DNA from: Erwinia amylovora
Lineage (GTDB): Bacteria; Pseudomonadota; Gammaproteobacteria; Enterobacterales; Enterobacteriaceae
Assembly: GCF_017161565.1 (NCBI RefSeq)
Contig: NZ_CP066796.1
Coordinates: forward strand, 1,426,001 to 1,490,000
Direction of reading: 5' to 3'
DNA length: 64,000 nucleotides
The translations under genes were made by a program, and so were the position numbers. This document shows, one piece after another, positions 21,669 to 31,867 of this stretch. The notes beneath the pieces are model-generated. The model did no database searches. It had not been told where the DNA came from and saw nothing but the letters and a program-made list of their open reading frames with translations. Position 1 is the first letter of the stretch. Every line of letters starts with the position of its first letter.

Positions 21669-24284
21669 ATGACGCAATTGCCGTTAGCTAAAAATCGCCA
21701 TGACTACCGCGCCCCGGATTATACGATCACCGATATCGACCTGACCTTCAACCTGGATGCCGGCACCACGCAGGTAACGGCCGTCAGCCAGATAAAGCGG
21801 CTGGGTGCCAGCGGAGCCGATCTTCGTCTTGATGGTGAAGATCTGACGCTGGTATCGCTGCATGTTGACGACTGCGCCTGGCCGCATTACCACCAGGAAG
21901 AGGGCGCGCTGGTATTACAACAGCTGCCGGAAAACTTCACCCTGAAAATTGTGAATGACATTCATCCTGATAAAAACACCGCGCTGGAAGGGCTGTATAA
22001 GTCCGGCGAGGCGCTTTGCACCCAGTGCGAAGCAGAAGGCTTCCGCCATATCACCTGGTACCTTGACCGCCCGGACGTGCTGGCGCGCTTTACCACCACC
22101 GTCATCGCCGCTCAGGCTCCTTATCCTTATCTGCTATCTAACGGTAACCGCGTTGATGCCGGGCAGCTTGAAGACGGGCGTCACTGGGTGAAGTGGCACG
22201 ATCCTTTCCCGAAGCCTTGCTACCTGTTTGCTCTGGTTGCGGGTGACTTCGATGTGCTGCGCGACAGCTTTACCACCCGCTCCGGTCGCGACGTGGCGCT
22301 GGAAATTTTTGTTGACCGGGGCAACCTCGATCGCGCTGACTGGGCAATGACCTCGCTGAAGAACAGCATGAAGTGGGATGAGGAACGTTTCGGGCTGGAA
22401 TACGATCTCGATATCTTCATGATCGTCGCCGTCGATTTCTTCAACATGGGTGCGATGGAAAACAAAGGGCTGAACGTCTTCAATTCTAAGTTTGTGCTGG
22501 CTAAAGCTGAAACCGCTACCGACAAAGATTACCTTGGCATTGAGGCGGTGATCGGCCATGAATACTTCCACAACTGGACCGGTAACCGCGTCACCTGTCG
22601 CGACTGGTTCCAGCTCAGTTTGAAAGAGGGATTGACGGTATTCCGCGATCAGGAGTTTAGCTCCGACCTCGGTTCCCGGGCGGTAAACCGCATCGATAAC
22701 GTGCGCAAGATGCGCGGTTTACAGTTTGCCGAAGATGCCAGCCCGATGGCGCACCCCATTCGCCCGGAGCAGGTGATAGAAATGAATAATTTCTATACGC
22801 TGACGGTGTATGAAAAGGGGGCAGAAGTGATCCGCATGATGCATACCTTGCTGGGCGAAGAGAATTTCCAGAAAGGGATGCAGCTCTATTTCGAACGCCA
22901 CGACGGCAGTGCCGCCACCTGTGATGATTTTGTCCTGGCGATGGAAGACGCCTCTCACGTTGACCTGTCCCAGTTCCGTCGCTGGTACAGCCAGTCCGGT
23001 ACGCCGGTGCTGTCAATCCGCGACGACTACAACCCGGAGCTGGAGCAATACACGCTGCATGTCACCCAGATGACGCCGCCGACTGCCGACCAGCAACAGA
23101 AGCTGCCGCTGCATATTCCGCTGGATATTGAATTGTACGATGCGGAGGGGAAAGTGATCCCGTTACAGCATAACGGTCGCCCGGTGCACCATGTGCTTAA
23201 CGTCACGGAAAGCTTCCAGACCTTTGTCTTTGATAACGTTTACTTCCAGCCGGTTCCATCGTTACTGCGCGAGTTCTCCGCGCCGGTGAAGTTGGACTAC
23301 CACTGGAGCGATGCCCAGCTGACTTTCCTGATGCGCCACGCCAGCAACGATTTTGCGCGTTGGGATGCGGCGCAAAGCCTGATGGCCAGTTACATTAAGC
23401 TGAACGTTTTCCGCCAGCAGCAGGGACAGCCGCTGTCGCTACCGCTGCATGTGGCAGATGCTTTCCGCGCCGTCCTGTTAGAGGAAAACAGCGATCCGGC
23501 ATTGACCGCCCTGATCCTGACATTGCCGGCAGAAAACGAGATAGCCGAGCTGTTTGACATTATCGACCCGCAGGCAAACTCTGTGGTACGCGAGGCGCTG
23601 GTGCGTACCCTGGCCAGTGAACTGGCCGATGAGCTGCTGGCGGTTTATCACGCCAGCCTGACGGCAGAGTACCGCACAGAACAGGCGGATATCGGTAAGC
23701 GAGCGCTGAAAAATGTTTGTCTGAGCTATCTGGCCTTTGGCGATGTGGCGTTGGCGGATAAGCTGGTCAGGGCGCAATACGGTCATGCCAACAATATGAC
23801 TGATACGGTTGCCGCGCTGTCAGCGGCGGTGGCGGCTCAGTTACCGTGCCGTGACCAACTGCTGGCAGAGTTCGACGACCGCTGGCATCAGGATGGTTTA
23901 GTGATGGATAAATGGTTTACCCTGCAGGCCACCAGCCCGGCGGAGGACGTCCAGACGCAGGTGCGGGCGCTGCTGCATCACCGCTCCTTTACCCTCGGTA
24001 ATCCTAACCGCGTTCGCTCGCTGATCGGGGCCTTTACGCAGTTAAACCCTTCGGCGTTCCATGCCATTGACGGCAGCGGCTATCAGTTGCTGGTGGATAT
24101 CCTCACCGATCTGAATACGCGTAACCCGCAGGTGGCGGCACGCATGATAGAGCCACTGATTCGACTGAAACGCTATGACAAAACCCGCCAGGGGCTGATG
24201 CGTCAGGCTCTGGAACAGTTGAAAGGACTGGATAAGCTTTCGGGCGATCTGTTTGAGAAAATCACTAAGGCCCTGAGCGCCTGA
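21669..24284 (+). CDS. pepN: Aminopeptidase N (PepN)
   Basis: Zinc M1-family aminopeptidase that degrades peptides in the cytosol. It has 871 aa (E. coli 870). The substrate-binding exopeptidase motif GAMENKGLN precedes the zinc motif HEYFHNW at residues 297-301 with the third ligand Glu downstream (KEGLTVFRDQEF). The catalytic Tyr region NNFYTLTVYEKGAEV is also conserved. It is a single transcription unit, ended by the hairpin at 24297-24329. Confidence 0.98.
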   Translation: MTQLPLAKNRHDYRAPDYTITDIDLTFNLDAGTTQVTAVSQIKRLGASGADLRLDGEDLTLVSLHVDDCAWPHYHQEEGALVLQQLPENFTLKIVNDIHPDKNTALEGLYKSGEALCTQCEAEGFRHITWYLDRPDVLARFTTTVIAAQAPYPYLLSNGNRVDAGQLEDGRHWVKWHDPFPKPCYLFALVAGDFDVLRDSFTTRSGRDVALEIFVDRGNLDRADWAMTSLKNSMKWDEERFGLEYDLDIFMIVAVDFFNMGAMENKGLNVFNSKFVLAKAETATDKDYLGIEAVIGHEYFHNWTGNRVTCRDWFQLSLKEGLTVFRDQEFSSDLGSRAVNRIDNVRKMRGLQFAEDASPMAHPIRPEQVIEMNNFYTLTVYEKGAEVIRMMHTLLGEENFQKGMQLYFERHDGSAATCDDFVLAMEDASHVDLSQFRRWYSQSGTPVLSIRDDYNPELEQYTLHVTQMTPPTADQQQKLPLHIPLDIELYDAEGKVIPLQHNGRPVHHVLNVTESFQTFVFDNVYFQPVPSLLREFSAPVKLDYHWSDAQLTFLMRHASNDFARWDAAQSLMASYIKLNVFRQQQGQPLSLPLHVADAFRAVLLEENSDPALTALILTLPAENEIAELFDIIDPQANSVVREALVRTLASELADELLAVYHASLTAEYRTEQADIGKRALKNVCLSYLAFGDVALADKLVRAQYGHANNMTDTVAALSAAVAAQLPCRDQLLAEFDDRWHQDGLVMDKWFTLQATSPAEDVQTQVRALLHHRSFTLGNPNRVRSLIGAFTQLNPSAFHAIDGSGYQLLVDILTDLNTRNPQVAARMIEPLIRLKRYDKTRQGLMRQALEQLKGLDKLSGDLFEKITKALSA

Positions 24285-24296
24285 TAGGGGATCCCG

Positions 24297-24329
24297 GATA
24301 AAATGGGCGACCGGATCGCCCATTTTATC
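24297..24329. terminator. Bidirectional terminator between pepN and ssuB
   Basis: Perfect 14-bp inverted repeat (gataaaatgggcga and complement) around a 5-nt loop. It lies 12 bp after pepN and 12 bp after the ssuB stop on the other strand. A/T-rich stem ends give a T-run in both directions. Confidence 0.85.
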
Positions 24330-24341
24330 GCTATTAGGCGG

Positions 24342-25130
24342 TCAACGTTGTGCGTAACGTTTTTCATGCGTGGGAACCGTGCGCTTCATCACGCGATCCA
24401 ATACCTGTGCCTCCAGCTCGGCCAGTCTTAACGATCCTTTACGACGAGGACGTGGCAGATCGACGGGCAGATCGAGGCCAATCTCTCCATCTTCAATCAA
24501 CAGCACCCGGTCGGCCAGCGCCACCGCCTCGCTGACGTCATGCGTGACCAGCAGCACGGTAAAGTGGTGCTGTTGCCAGAGCGATTCAATCAGATCCTGC
24601 ATCTCAATGCGGGTTAGCGCATCCAGAGCGCCCAGTGGTTCGTCCAGTAGCAGCAAACCGGGACGATGGATCAACGCCCGCGCCAGCGCAACGCGCTGTT
24701 TCTGACCGCCGGACAGGGCTGCGGGCCAGTCAGTCGCCCGCTCGGCAAGGCCGACCGCCTCAAGCGCCCTGAGGGCGTTATCCTTCCAGCTTTTGCCTTT
24801 CAATCCAAGGCCAACATTATTAATCACGCTTTTCCACGGCAGCAGGCGCGCGTCCTGAAACATCAGACGAATATCTTCGCGTGCATCGCCGAGCGGGGCG
24901 CTTCCGGCCAGCAGATGCCCGCTGCTTGATGTTTCCAGACCGGCCAGCAGTCGCAGCAGGGTACTTTTGCCGCAGCCGCTGCGGCCAACCACGGCAACAA
25001 ACTGGCCGGAAGGGATATGCAGGTCGAGCGCGTTCAGCACCGTGCGGCCGTGATACTGCTTGCTGACGCCCTTGATAACCAGTGGCGTACCGGGATTCAG
25101 ACGTGCCGGAGAGGGGGTTAACTCACTCAT
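24342..25130 (-). CDS. ssuB: Aliphatic sulfonate ABC transporter ATPase SsuB
   Basis: ATP-hydrolysing subunit of the SsuABC importer for alkanesulfonates. Start at 25130 is the ATG that overlaps the ssuC stop as ATGA; the upstream in-frame ATG would bury ssuC sequence. It has 262 aa. Walker [10 protein letters not shown] is at residues 49-57, signature LSGGQKQR and Walker [13 protein letters not shown] further on, and the switch His is in LVTHDVSEA. Last gene of the minus-strand ssuEADCB operon. Confidence 0.96.
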   Translation of the reverse strand: MSELTPSPARLNPGTPLVIKGVSKQYHGRTVLNALDLHIPSGQFVAVVGRSGCGKSTLLRLLAGLETSSSGHLLAGSAPLGDAREDIRLMFQDARLLPWKSVINNVGLGLKGKSWKDNALRALEAVGLAERATDWPAALSGGQKQRVALARALIHRPGLLLLDEPLGALDALTRIEMQDLIESLWQQHHFTVLLVTHDVSEAVALADRVLLIEDGEIGLDLPVDLPRPRRKGSLRLAELEAQVLDRVMKRTVPTHEKRYAQR

Positions 25131-25918
25131 GGGTTTTCCTCTTTCAGTTGATACGCCGGGTGCCAGCGCAGCCACGTGCGCTCCAGCAGCTGTGCGCTGG
25201 CGTCGGCCAGTTTACCCAGCAGGGCATAAAGAATGATCGCCACCACCACCACATCGGTTTGTAAGAACTCGCGCGCGTTCATCGCCAGATAGCCGATGCC
25301 GGAGTTGGCCGAAATGGTTTCCGCCACGATAAGCGTTAGCCACATCAGGCCGAGCGCGAAACGCACGCCGACCATCATCGAGGGCAGCGCGCCCGGCAGC
25401 ACCACCTGCATAAACAGACTCCAGCCGGACAGACCGTAACTGCGCGCCATCTCAAGCAGGCCGTGGTCAATATTGCGGATGCCATGCCAGGTGTTGATAT
25501 AGATTGGGAACAGAGTACCCAGCGCCACCAGGAAGATCTTGGCGGTCTCATCAATGCCAAACCACAGGATAACCAGAGGGATCAGCGCCAGATGTGGCAC
25601 GTTGCGCAGCATCTGCACCGAAGTATCCAGCAGGCGTTCGCCGAGCCTGGACATGCCGGTGATCAAACCCAGCAAAAGGCCAATAGCGCCGCCGATGCTG
25701 AAACCGATGGCCGCCCGCCAGCTGCTGATCGCCAGATGTTGCCATAGCTCACCGCTGGCTGACAGTTTGCAGAAGGCGGCGACAATTGCTGCGGGCGAGG
25801 GCAGAATGCGCGTCGAAAGCCAGCCGGACCATGATGCCAGCTGCCACAGCGCCACCAGCACAATCGGCATGGCCCAGGGCAATAAAGCATCTGCAATGCG
25901 TTTCAGGATCCTGCTCAT
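25127..25918 (-). CDS. ssuC: Aliphatic sulfonate ABC transporter permease SsuC
   Basis: Inner-membrane permease of the sulfonate importer. I start it at 25918 ([15 protein letters not shown]), preceded by AGAGGTAAGCAG, giving 263 aa as in E. coli; the open frame upstream runs through ssuD antisense-like sequence. About six membrane helices and the cytoplasmic EAA-type loop ([20 protein letters not shown]) that contacts SsuB are visible. It overlaps ssuB by 4 nt and is separated from ssuD by 10 nt. Confidence 0.96.
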   Translation of the reverse strand: MSRILKRIADALLPWAMPIVLVALWQLASWSGWLSTRILPSPAAIVAAFCKLSASGELWQHLAISSWRAAIGFSIGGAIGLLLGLITGMSRLGERLLDTSVQMLRNVPHLALIPLVILWFGIDETAKIFLVALGTLFPIYINTWHGIRNIDHGLLEMARSYGLSGWSLFMQVVLPGALPSMMVGVRFALGLMWLTLIVAETISANSGIGYLAMNAREFLQTDVVVVAIILYALLGKLADASAQLLERTWLRWHPAYQLKEENP

Positions 25919-25928
25919 CTGCTTACCT

Positions 25929-27074
25929 CTAACTCTGTGACACCTTTTGCGGTGCGAAATCATGAGCAACATGCTCGCCGTGGGCCTGAATGTCTGCGGG
26001 CTTTGGTACTTCCGGTATGTTGAGATCGAGGTGCGGGAACAGCAGCTCGCCAACGCGATACGCCTCCTCAAGGTGCGGGTAGCCGGAAAGAATAAAGGTT
26101 TCAATGCCGAGATCGGCATATTCCTGCATACGAGCCGCCACCGTTGGGCCATCGCCGACTAACGCGGTGCCCGCTCCGCCACGTACCAGGCCAACCCCGG
26201 CCCACAGGTTCGGGCTGATCTCCAGGCGATCGCGCTTGCCGCCGTGCAGGGCTGCCATACGCTGCTGGCCCACGGAGTCGGTACGTGCCAGCGCCGACTG
26301 AGCGTGAGCAATCGTCTCATCGTCCAGATGTGAGATCAGGTGGTCGGCGGCCTGCCAGGCTTCCTCATTGGTCTCACGCACGATGACATGCAGGCGGATG
26401 CCGAAGCGAACTTTGCGGCCCTGTGCTGCTGCTTTCGCCTGCACCCGGTCAATTTTCTCTTTCACCTGGGCTGGCGGTTCTCCCCAGGTCAGATAGACAT
26501 CAACCTGCTCCGCAGCCAGATCCTGTGCCACCTCAGAGGAGCCGCCGAACCACAGCGGAGGACGCGGTTGCTGAACCGGCTTAAACATCAGCCTTGCACC
26601 GCGAACATGCACATATTTTCCTTCGTAATCCACCGTTTCCCCTTCAAGCACTCGTCGCCAGACGCGGGTGAATTCGGCGGATTCAGCATAGCGTTGGCGA
26701 TGATCGAGGAACACGCCGTCGCCGGCCAGCTCCCCGGCGTCACCGCCGGTTACCAGGTTAAACAAAGCTCTGCCGTTGGACAAACGGTCCAGCGTGGCCG
26801 CCTGTCGCGCCGCCTGAGTCGGTGAAATCACGCCGGGTCGCAGCGCCACCAGAAAACGCAGGCGCTGGGTAACCGGGACCAGCGAGGCAGCAACCAGCCA
26901 GGCATCTTCACAGGAGCGGCCCGTCGGGATCAGCACGCCGCCAAAGCCGAGGCGATCGGCGGCCTGGGCAATCTGTTGCAGATAGGCGTGATCCACCGGC
27001 CGCGCCCCCTGACGGGTGCCCAGATATCGCCCATCGCCGTGAGTCGGCAGAAACCAGAAGACGGAAAGACTCAT
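25929..27074 (-). CDS. ssuD: FMNH2-dependent alkanesulfonate monooxygenase SsuD
   Basis: Luciferase-like TIM-barrel oxygenase that uses FMNH2 supplied by SsuE and O2 to convert alkanesulfonates to aldehyde plus sulfite. It has 381 aa, beginning [19 protein letters not shown] as in E. coli. The [14 protein letters not shown] and NLVTGGD segments are active-site hallmarks, and HVIVRET is present. It sits mid-operon between ssuA and ssuC, 14 nt after the ssuA stop. Confidence 0.97.
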   Translation of the reverse strand: MSLSVFWFLPTHGDGRYLGTRQGARPVDHAYLQQIAQAADRLGFGGVLIPTGRSCEDAWLVAASLVPVTQRLRFLVALRPGVISPTQAARQAATLDRLSNGRALFNLVTGGDAGELAGDGVFLDHRQRYAESAEFTRVWRRVLEGETVDYEGKYVHVRGARLMFKPVQQPRPPLWFGGSSEVAQDLAAEQVDVYLTWGEPPAQVKEKIDRVQAKAAAQGRKVRFGIRLHVIVRETNEEAWQAADHLISHLDDETIAHAQSALARTDSVGQQRMAALHGGKRDRLEISPNLWAGVGLVRGGAGTALVGDGPTVAARMQEYADLGIETFILSGYPHLEEAYRVGELLFPHLDLNIPEVPKPADIQAHGEHVAHDFAPQKVSQS

Positions 27075-27088
27075 TTTCTATTCCTCAA

Positions 27089-28048
27089 TCAATCAGATGA
27101 AGGGCCATGCCAGATGCGGCTGGAGATATCGACTTTTACCGGCATTAAATGGCTGGCATAAAACAGATCTGCGGTTTGCTGTTGAGCCCGTGCCGTTTTT
27201 TCACTTACCAGGCTTATCGTGCTGTCAGGGCGGTGATCGAGGTAGCTGGCGATGACGGTTTCGGGTAGCCCCATCGCCGTGGCGAGCAGCTTCACGCTCT
27301 GTTCACGCTGGCTGCGCGTCAGAGCATCCGCCTGGCTGAAGGTATCGAGCACCTGCTGTAAGAACAGGCCATTTTTCTGCGTAAACGGGCGAGTGGCAAG
27401 ATAGAACGAACCGGTAAGGTCTAAAGTGCTGCCATCTTTCAGCACGCGCGCGCCCCCTTGCTGGATGGCTGCGGAGTAATACGGATCCCAGATTGTCCAG
27501 GCATCCACGTCACCCTGCTGGAAAGCGGCGCGCGCATCGGCGGGCGTCAGAAATGCCGGTGTGATATCGTTGAAACTCAGTCCCGCCTCGCGCAGCGCCC
27601 GTAGTAACAGATTATGCGAACTGGATCCCTTCTGAAACGCGATCTTATGTCCCTTAAGCTCCGCGACGGTTTTGATCGGGCTGTTTTCAGCGACAAGAAT
27701 CACTTCAGCCAGTGGTTTAGGCGGTTCGGCTCCGACATACAGCATATCAGCCCCGGCAGCCTGAGCGAAAATGGGCGGGATATCACCGGTACTGCCCAGA
27801 TCGATACTGTTGACGTTGAGCGCCTCCAGCATCTGTGGTCCGGCCGGGAACTCCACCCACTTAATTTGCGTATCAGGAAAGCGCTTTTCCAGCAGACGAT
27901 GGGACTTTGCCAGCACCATGCTGACTGAGCCTTTTTGATAGCCGATGCGGATCTGCTTTGGCGCATCCGGCGTTGCTGCCGTGGCCAAACCAGCGGCCAG
28001 CAGGCCGGTGAGCAACACGCGGGTGATGACTTTAGACAACAATACCAT
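27089..28048 (-). CDS. ssuA: Periplasmic sulfonate-binding protein SsuA
   Basis: Substrate-binding component of the sulfonate importer. Start at 28048 gives MVLLSKVITRVLLTGLLAAG, a typical Sec signal peptide cut near ATAAT; the open frame upstream extends into ssuE. It has 319 aa. The mature protein starts PKQIRIGYQKGSVSMVLAK, and RIGYQKG is the NMT1/SsuA-like fold entry. GGAAATTGAGC precedes the ATG. It lies 14 nt after ssuE. Confidence 0.96.
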   Translation of the reverse strand: MVLLSKVITRVLLTGLLAAGLATAATPDAPKQIRIGYQKGSVSMVLAKSHRLLEKRFPDTQIKWVEFPAGPQMLEALNVNSIDLGSTGDIPPIFAQAAGADMLYVGAEPPKPLAEVILVAENSPIKTVAELKGHKIAFQKGSSSHNLLLRALREAGLSFNDITPAFLTPADARAAFQQGDVDAWTIWDPYYSAAIQQGGARVLKDGSTLDLTGSFYLATRPFTQKNGLFLQQVLDTFSQADALTRSQREQSVKLLATAMGLPETVIASYLDHRPDSTISLVSEKTARAQQQTADLFYASHLMPVKVDISSRIWHGPSSD

Positions 28049-28062
28049 GCTCAATTTCCCTG

Positions 28063-28614
28063 TTATATGGCCGTGGCCAACGGCTGACGACGGCGTGCAA
28101 GCGCATGCCACAAGGTATCTACCGCCGCAGCTAAACGATCTGCTAACAGCGGCGACAGTTCAGGCTGGCGGTCGTAATGAGCGATCTGGCTGTCGTCAGC
28201 GAACACGCCATGCAAGACTTCCTGTGCTTTCAGTGCATTCAGCACCGGTTTTAGCGCGTAATCGACCGCCAGCATATGGGCAACGGTACCGCCGGTTGCC
28301 AGCGGTAGCACCACTTTGTGTTCCAGCGCGCGCTCGGGCAGCAGGTCGAGCAGCGTCTTCAACGCCCCGGCAAACGATGCCTTATACACCGGCGTGGCAA
28401 TAATCAAACCGTCCGCAGACTGCAAATCTTCCGTTAATGCCTGCAGGGCGGGGGAATCGAAGCGGGCATATAACAGGTCTTCAGGATGAAAGTTATGCAA
28501 ATTCCACGGAATAACCTCGACGCCGCGCTTTTCAAGCGCCTGTTGGCACAGTGTCAGTAATGCGGTAGAGCGCGAAGGAAAGCGGGGACTGCCTGCCAGA
28601 GTAATAACGCGCAT
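28063..28614 (-). CDS. ssuE: NAD(P)H-dependent FMN reductase SsuE
   Basis: Flavin reductase that supplies FMNH2 to SsuD. It has 183 aa. The flavodoxin-like phosphate loop [12 protein letters not shown] starts at about residue 9, and [19 protein letters not shown] is the conserved flavin-binding segment. First gene of the ssuEADCB operon, whose products are normally made during sulfate limitation (CysB/Cbl control in E. coli). I cannot point to a specific CysB or Cbl site in the 248 bp upstream. Confidence 0.96.
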   Translation of the reverse strand: MRVITLAGSPRFPSRSTALLTLCQQALEKRGVEVIPWNLHNFHPEDLLYARFDSPALQALTEDLQSADGLIIATPVYKASFAGALKTLLDLLPERALEHKVVLPLATGGTVAHMLAVDYALKPVLNALKAQEVLHGVFADDSQIAHYDRQPELSPLLADRLAAAVDTLWHALARRRQPLATAI

Positions 28615-28822
28615 AACTGCTCCTTATAACCAAAAATTATTGATTAAATGAATTCAGGGATTAACGGTCATATCCTGACAGAGCGGGTCGCAGCGCTTAA
28701 ATGATTTATTCGGCAAATTTAAGCCGCTTTTCACATATGGCACCTGATGGGGCAGCGTTCAGACGCAAAATAAACGTTTTTTAGCCGCTTTTGCGCCTGG
28801 TCATTTCCCTTTAGCGTAGAAA

Positions 28823-28868
28823 CCCGGATAATCCTTCTCCGATTTCCATCGGGACCCCGGGAGTGACC
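28823..28868 (+). promoter_or_regulatory. pyrD leader with CTP-type start-site/Shine-Dalgarno hairpin
   Basis: A CCCGG at 28823-28827 is preceded by a -10-like CGTAGA and a TTGCGC about 18 nt further up. Its complement CCGGG at 28857-28861 overlaps the pyrD Shine-Dalgarno GGGAG. In E. coli pyrC and pyrD, transcripts starting at the C form such a hairpin when CTP is high and block translation, while those starting at G do not. The same arrangement can be read here, with a second small stem (ccgat/atcgg) between. Seen pairing; mechanism inferred. Confidence 0.6.
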
Positions 28869-29879
28869 ATGTATTACCCTTTTGTTCGTAAGGCGCTTTT
28901 TCAGCTCGACGCCGAGCGTGCGCATGAATTGACCTTGCAGCAGCTAAAACGCCTGTCAGGCACCCCCCTGAGCAGGCTGATCCAGCAGTCGCTGCCGTTT
29001 AAGCCGGTGACCTGCATGGGGCTAACCTTCAAAAATCCGCTTGGACTGGCAGCAGGTTTGGACAAAAACGGCGAATGTATCGAAGCGTTCGCCGCAATGG
29101 GCTTTGGCTTTATAGAGATCGGCACCGTCACCCCGCGCCCGCAGCCGGGTAATGACAAACCGCGCATGTTCCGCATTGTGGAAGCAGAAGGCATCATCAA
29201 CCGCATGGGATTCAATAATCTCGGCGTGGATAATCTGGTTGAAAACGTCAAAAAAGCCCATTTCGACGGCATACTTGGCATTAATATTGGCAAAAACAAA
29301 GACACCCCGGTGGAGCAGGGCAAAGAGGATTATTTGGTTTGTATGGATAAAATCTATCCGTACGCCGGCTATATCACTGTCAATATCTCATCGCCCAATA
29401 CCCCTGGCTTACGTACTCTGCAATACGGTGAAGCGCTGGATGATTTGTTAACAGCAATTAAAACCCGGCAGGGTGATTTACAAAAAATTCATCATAAATA
29501 TGTGCCGGTAGCGGTGAAGATTGCCCCCGATCTGTCCGAAGACGAGTTGGTAAAGGTTGCTGACAGTTTAGTCCGCCATCATATTGATGGCGTGATAGCC
29601 ACAAATACCACTCTTGAACGCGATCTGGTTAAGGGATTGAAGCATGCCGAAGAAGCCGGGGGGTTGAGTGGCCGACCGGTGCAGTCGCGCAGCACGGAAA
29701 TCATTCGTCGACTGTCGGCTGAATTACAGGGCCGCCTTCCGATAATTGGCGTTGGGGGAATTGATTCGCTAATTTCAGCCCGCGAGAAAATGGCAGCAGG
29801 TGCTTCGCTGGTACAAATATATTCCGGTTTTATTTACAAAGGACCGGCGTTGATAAAAGAAATTGTGACCCATCTGTAA
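28869..29879 (+). CDS. pyrD: Dihydroorotate dehydrogenase (quinone) PyrD
   Basis: Membrane-associated class 2 dihydroorotate dehydrogenase, fourth step of pyrimidine synthesis, passing electrons to quinone. ATG at 28869 ([14 protein letters not shown]) chosen over the upstream in-frame GTG; it gives 336 aa, as in E. coli. The N-terminal amphipathic helix pair for quinone access precedes the FMN barrel: [34 protein letters not shown] with the catalytic Ser, and GVGGI near the C-terminus. Confidence 0.97.
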   Translation: MYYPFVRKALFQLDAERAHELTLQQLKRLSGTPLSRLIQQSLPFKPVTCMGLTFKNPLGLAAGLDKNGECIEAFAAMGFGFIEIGTVTPRPQPGNDKPRMFRIVEAEGIINRMGFNNLGVDNLVENVKKAHFDGILGINIGKNKDTPVEQGKEDYLVCMDKIYPYAGYITVNISSPNTPGLRTLQYGEALDDLLTAIKTRQGDLQKIHHKYVPVAVKIAPDLSEDELVKVADSLVRHHIDGVIATNTTLERDLVKGLKHAEEAGGLSGRPVQSRSTEIIRRLSAELQGRLPIIGVGGIDSLISAREKMAAGASLVQIYSGFIYKGPALIKEIVTHL

Positions 29880-30063
29880 CCAAATCACCGCTTAAATAAG
29901 CCAGGGGCTTTATTTTCGCCGCTGGCTCGTTTATATTTTCTCGAGTTAATGGCAAAAATCAGTATAAAAAAGTGTGCTGGCCTGCAGGAAATGTTCTCTG
30001 TCTGCTGAAAGCATCTAACTCCTTTCGGCTGTTTGTAACTTAGTATGAATACAGGAAGTTTTC

Positions 30064-30609
30064 ATGAGGATTAAACCAGACGATAAATGGCGTTGGTTTT
30101 TTGACGCAGAGCGCGATCGCATGATGCTTGACCTTGCCAGCGGCATGCTGTTTCGTTCGCGCTTTTCGCGCAAGATGTTAACGCCTGACGCCTTTAGTGC
30201 TACGGGTTTCAGCGTTGATGACGCCGCACTGTTCTTCACCTTTGATGAATGCTGCCGTCAGGTGCAACTTAACGTCGACCAGCGTGCTGAACTGGTGCTG
30301 AACGCGCTGGTGGCGATGCGCTTTCTGAAACCCCTGATGCCTAAAAGCTGGCATTTTGACATCCATCATAAGGGGAACTGGTCTCCGGGACAGGGGCAAC
30401 TGGTGTGCGTTAAGGTCTCTGAAAGTGGTGAACTGGCCAGTATGCTGGTGGTGGAGTCCGGTGAGAGCGCTTCACTCTGTTTGCTGGCACAGCCGCAGCT
30501 GAACATGGCAGAACGGACAATGTGGCTGGGTGATGCGATTAAAATCATGCATGACCGCCTGTTACCTCAGGCCAGATCTGAAGACTTGCGTTTTGCACAC
30601 GCGGTTTGA
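30064..30609 (+). CDS. zapC: Cell division protein ZapC
   Basis: Cytoplasmic FtsZ-binding protein that stabilises Z-ring protofilament bundles. It has 181 aa (E. coli 180). It opens [14 protein letters not shown] with the conserved [20 protein letters not shown] region. RBS AGGAAG lies before the ATG. It lies between pyrD and the convergent ycbX, as in E. coli, 14 bp from the ycbX stop. Confidence 0.95.
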   Translation: MRIKPDDKWRWFFDAERDRMMLDLASGMLFRSRFSRKMLTPDAFSATGFSVDDAALFFTFDECCRQVQLNVDQRAELVLNALVAMRFLKPLMPKSWHFDIHHKGNWSPGQGQLVCVKVSESGELASMLVVESGESASLCLLAQPQLNMAERTMWLGDAIKIMHDRLLPQARSEDLRFAHAV

Positions 30610-30624
30610 CCAGCCGCGCTGCCT

Positions 30625-31734
30625 CTAACGCAGCACCAGGTCGCTTGCCGGAATGCAGCTACAGCTCAGTAACGTTCCGTCCTTGCGCAGTGCATCCTTT
30701 TTCATTGGCTTGACCTCTCCGCTGACCAGCGTTATCGCGCAGCTGCCGCAGATGCCAGCCCGACAGGAATAGGGAACCCTTATTCCGCGCATTTCAAGCT
30801 GTTCGAGTAACACCTGCTGGTTATTGCCGGTGAAATGCTGCCCCTGCCAGTTTATGCTTACTTCACCTGGCGCATCGCTGGCGACATCAAGTGCTTCGTC
30901 GATCGGACCGCCTCCGTAAGCGCGCGCCGCGCGAGTGGCTAAGACCTCACACCGATCGCCAACGCGTAGCACGCCGCTGTTACGTGCCAGCAGATTGAGA
31001 CCAAAATCAATATCGCCACTGCCGTCCAGCGCGCTACGAAAGCCTTGCAGGGTGTTCAGCGGTTCACCGCCCGGATGTCTGCGCCCGTGTCGGGTGCTGA
31101 CCGTGGTCAATATGCAGCGGCTGCACGGTTTAGCCACATCGAAAATAACGTTGCCGATCTTCAGCGATGCCCAACTATCCTCCGCCCATGCGGTTGCCCC
31201 GCTAACGACCAGATTAGGGCGAAACTGCTCGATTTTGATGCCGGCCGGGCAGCGCTGCTGGACATCGCGCAGCGAAGCCTCGTTAATCAGCAGGTAAGGA
31301 TAGCCATCGGCAAAACCCAGTGGAACCTGAGTGAACCGCTTCACCCGGCGTGTCATTTCAGGCCCCACCCAGCGCAGTTGCACCGGACGGGGGAAAAAAC
31401 CGCTCAGCCACTGATTTATGCTGTCAGGCGCAATCAGGGCGGTAAACGCGCTGCCCCATACCCGGGTGGCGGCCGGAGTGGGCTGGAAGTCAGCAAAGCG
31501 CACGGTAGCGCTACTGCCATCAGGGGCGCTAAGATGCAGGCCGTCGACGATCATTGCCGGAGTGAACAGCACCATTTCCGGGTGCTGGCGCGCAGTGAGA
31601 AAAGTCCCATCCGCTTCAGTCAGCATACATATGCGGTCAAACGCCAGCCCGCTGGCTAATGCCCGGGCATGTGAAACCTGCATGCCGCGCATTGATTTGA
31701 CCGGATGCACGAATAAACGTGTCAAACTGACCAT
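30625..31734 (-). CDS. ycbX: YcbX, MOSC and 2Fe-2S protein
   Basis: Molybdenum-cofactor-binding (MOSC) protein that detoxifies N-hydroxylated bases in E. coli. It has 369 aa. N-terminal MOSC_N ([17 protein letters not shown]), central MOSC domain with the cofactor Cys in KPCSRC (about residue 204), and a C-terminal ferredoxin domain with [11 protein letters not shown] followed by the last Cys of SCSC. All expected iron-sulfur cysteines are present. Confidence 0.96.
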   Translation of the reverse strand: MVSLTRLFVHPVKSMRGMQVSHARALASGLAFDRICMLTEADGTFLTARQHPEMVLFTPAMIVDGLHLSAPDGSSATVRFADFQPTPAATRVWGSAFTALIAPDSINQWLSGFFPRPVQLRWVGPEMTRRVKRFTQVPLGFADGYPYLLINEASLRDVQQRCPAGIKIEQFRPNLVVSGATAWAEDSWASLKIGNVIFDVAKPCSRCILTTVSTRHGRRHPGGEPLNTLQGFRSALDGSGDIDFGLNLLARNSGVLRVGDRCEVLATRAARAYGGGPIDEALDVASDAPGEVSINWQGQHFTGNNQQVLLEQLEMRGIRVPYSCRAGICGSCAITLVSGEVKPMKKDALRKDGTLLSCSCIPASDLVLR

Positions 31735-31867
31735 CTGATTTCCTTGCTGTTCAACGCCCGACCAGACTTTTAGCAGGCTTTCTGCACTATAAAGACGCTA
31801 ACTTTATGACATGAAGCCATGATTAGCTATAATGCGCAGCAATTTTATGATGACGATAAGTGAAGCT

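Noticed and set aside
25919-26152. A 78-residue N-terminal extension of SsuC
   Set aside because: It overlaps the end of ssuD and has no similarity to SsuC; a good Shine-Dalgarno precedes the ATG at 25918.
28740-28800. PurR operator upstream of pyrD (acgcaaaataaacgttttt)
   Set aside because: It keeps only half of the ACGCAAACGTTTGCGT palindrome, so I do not call it.
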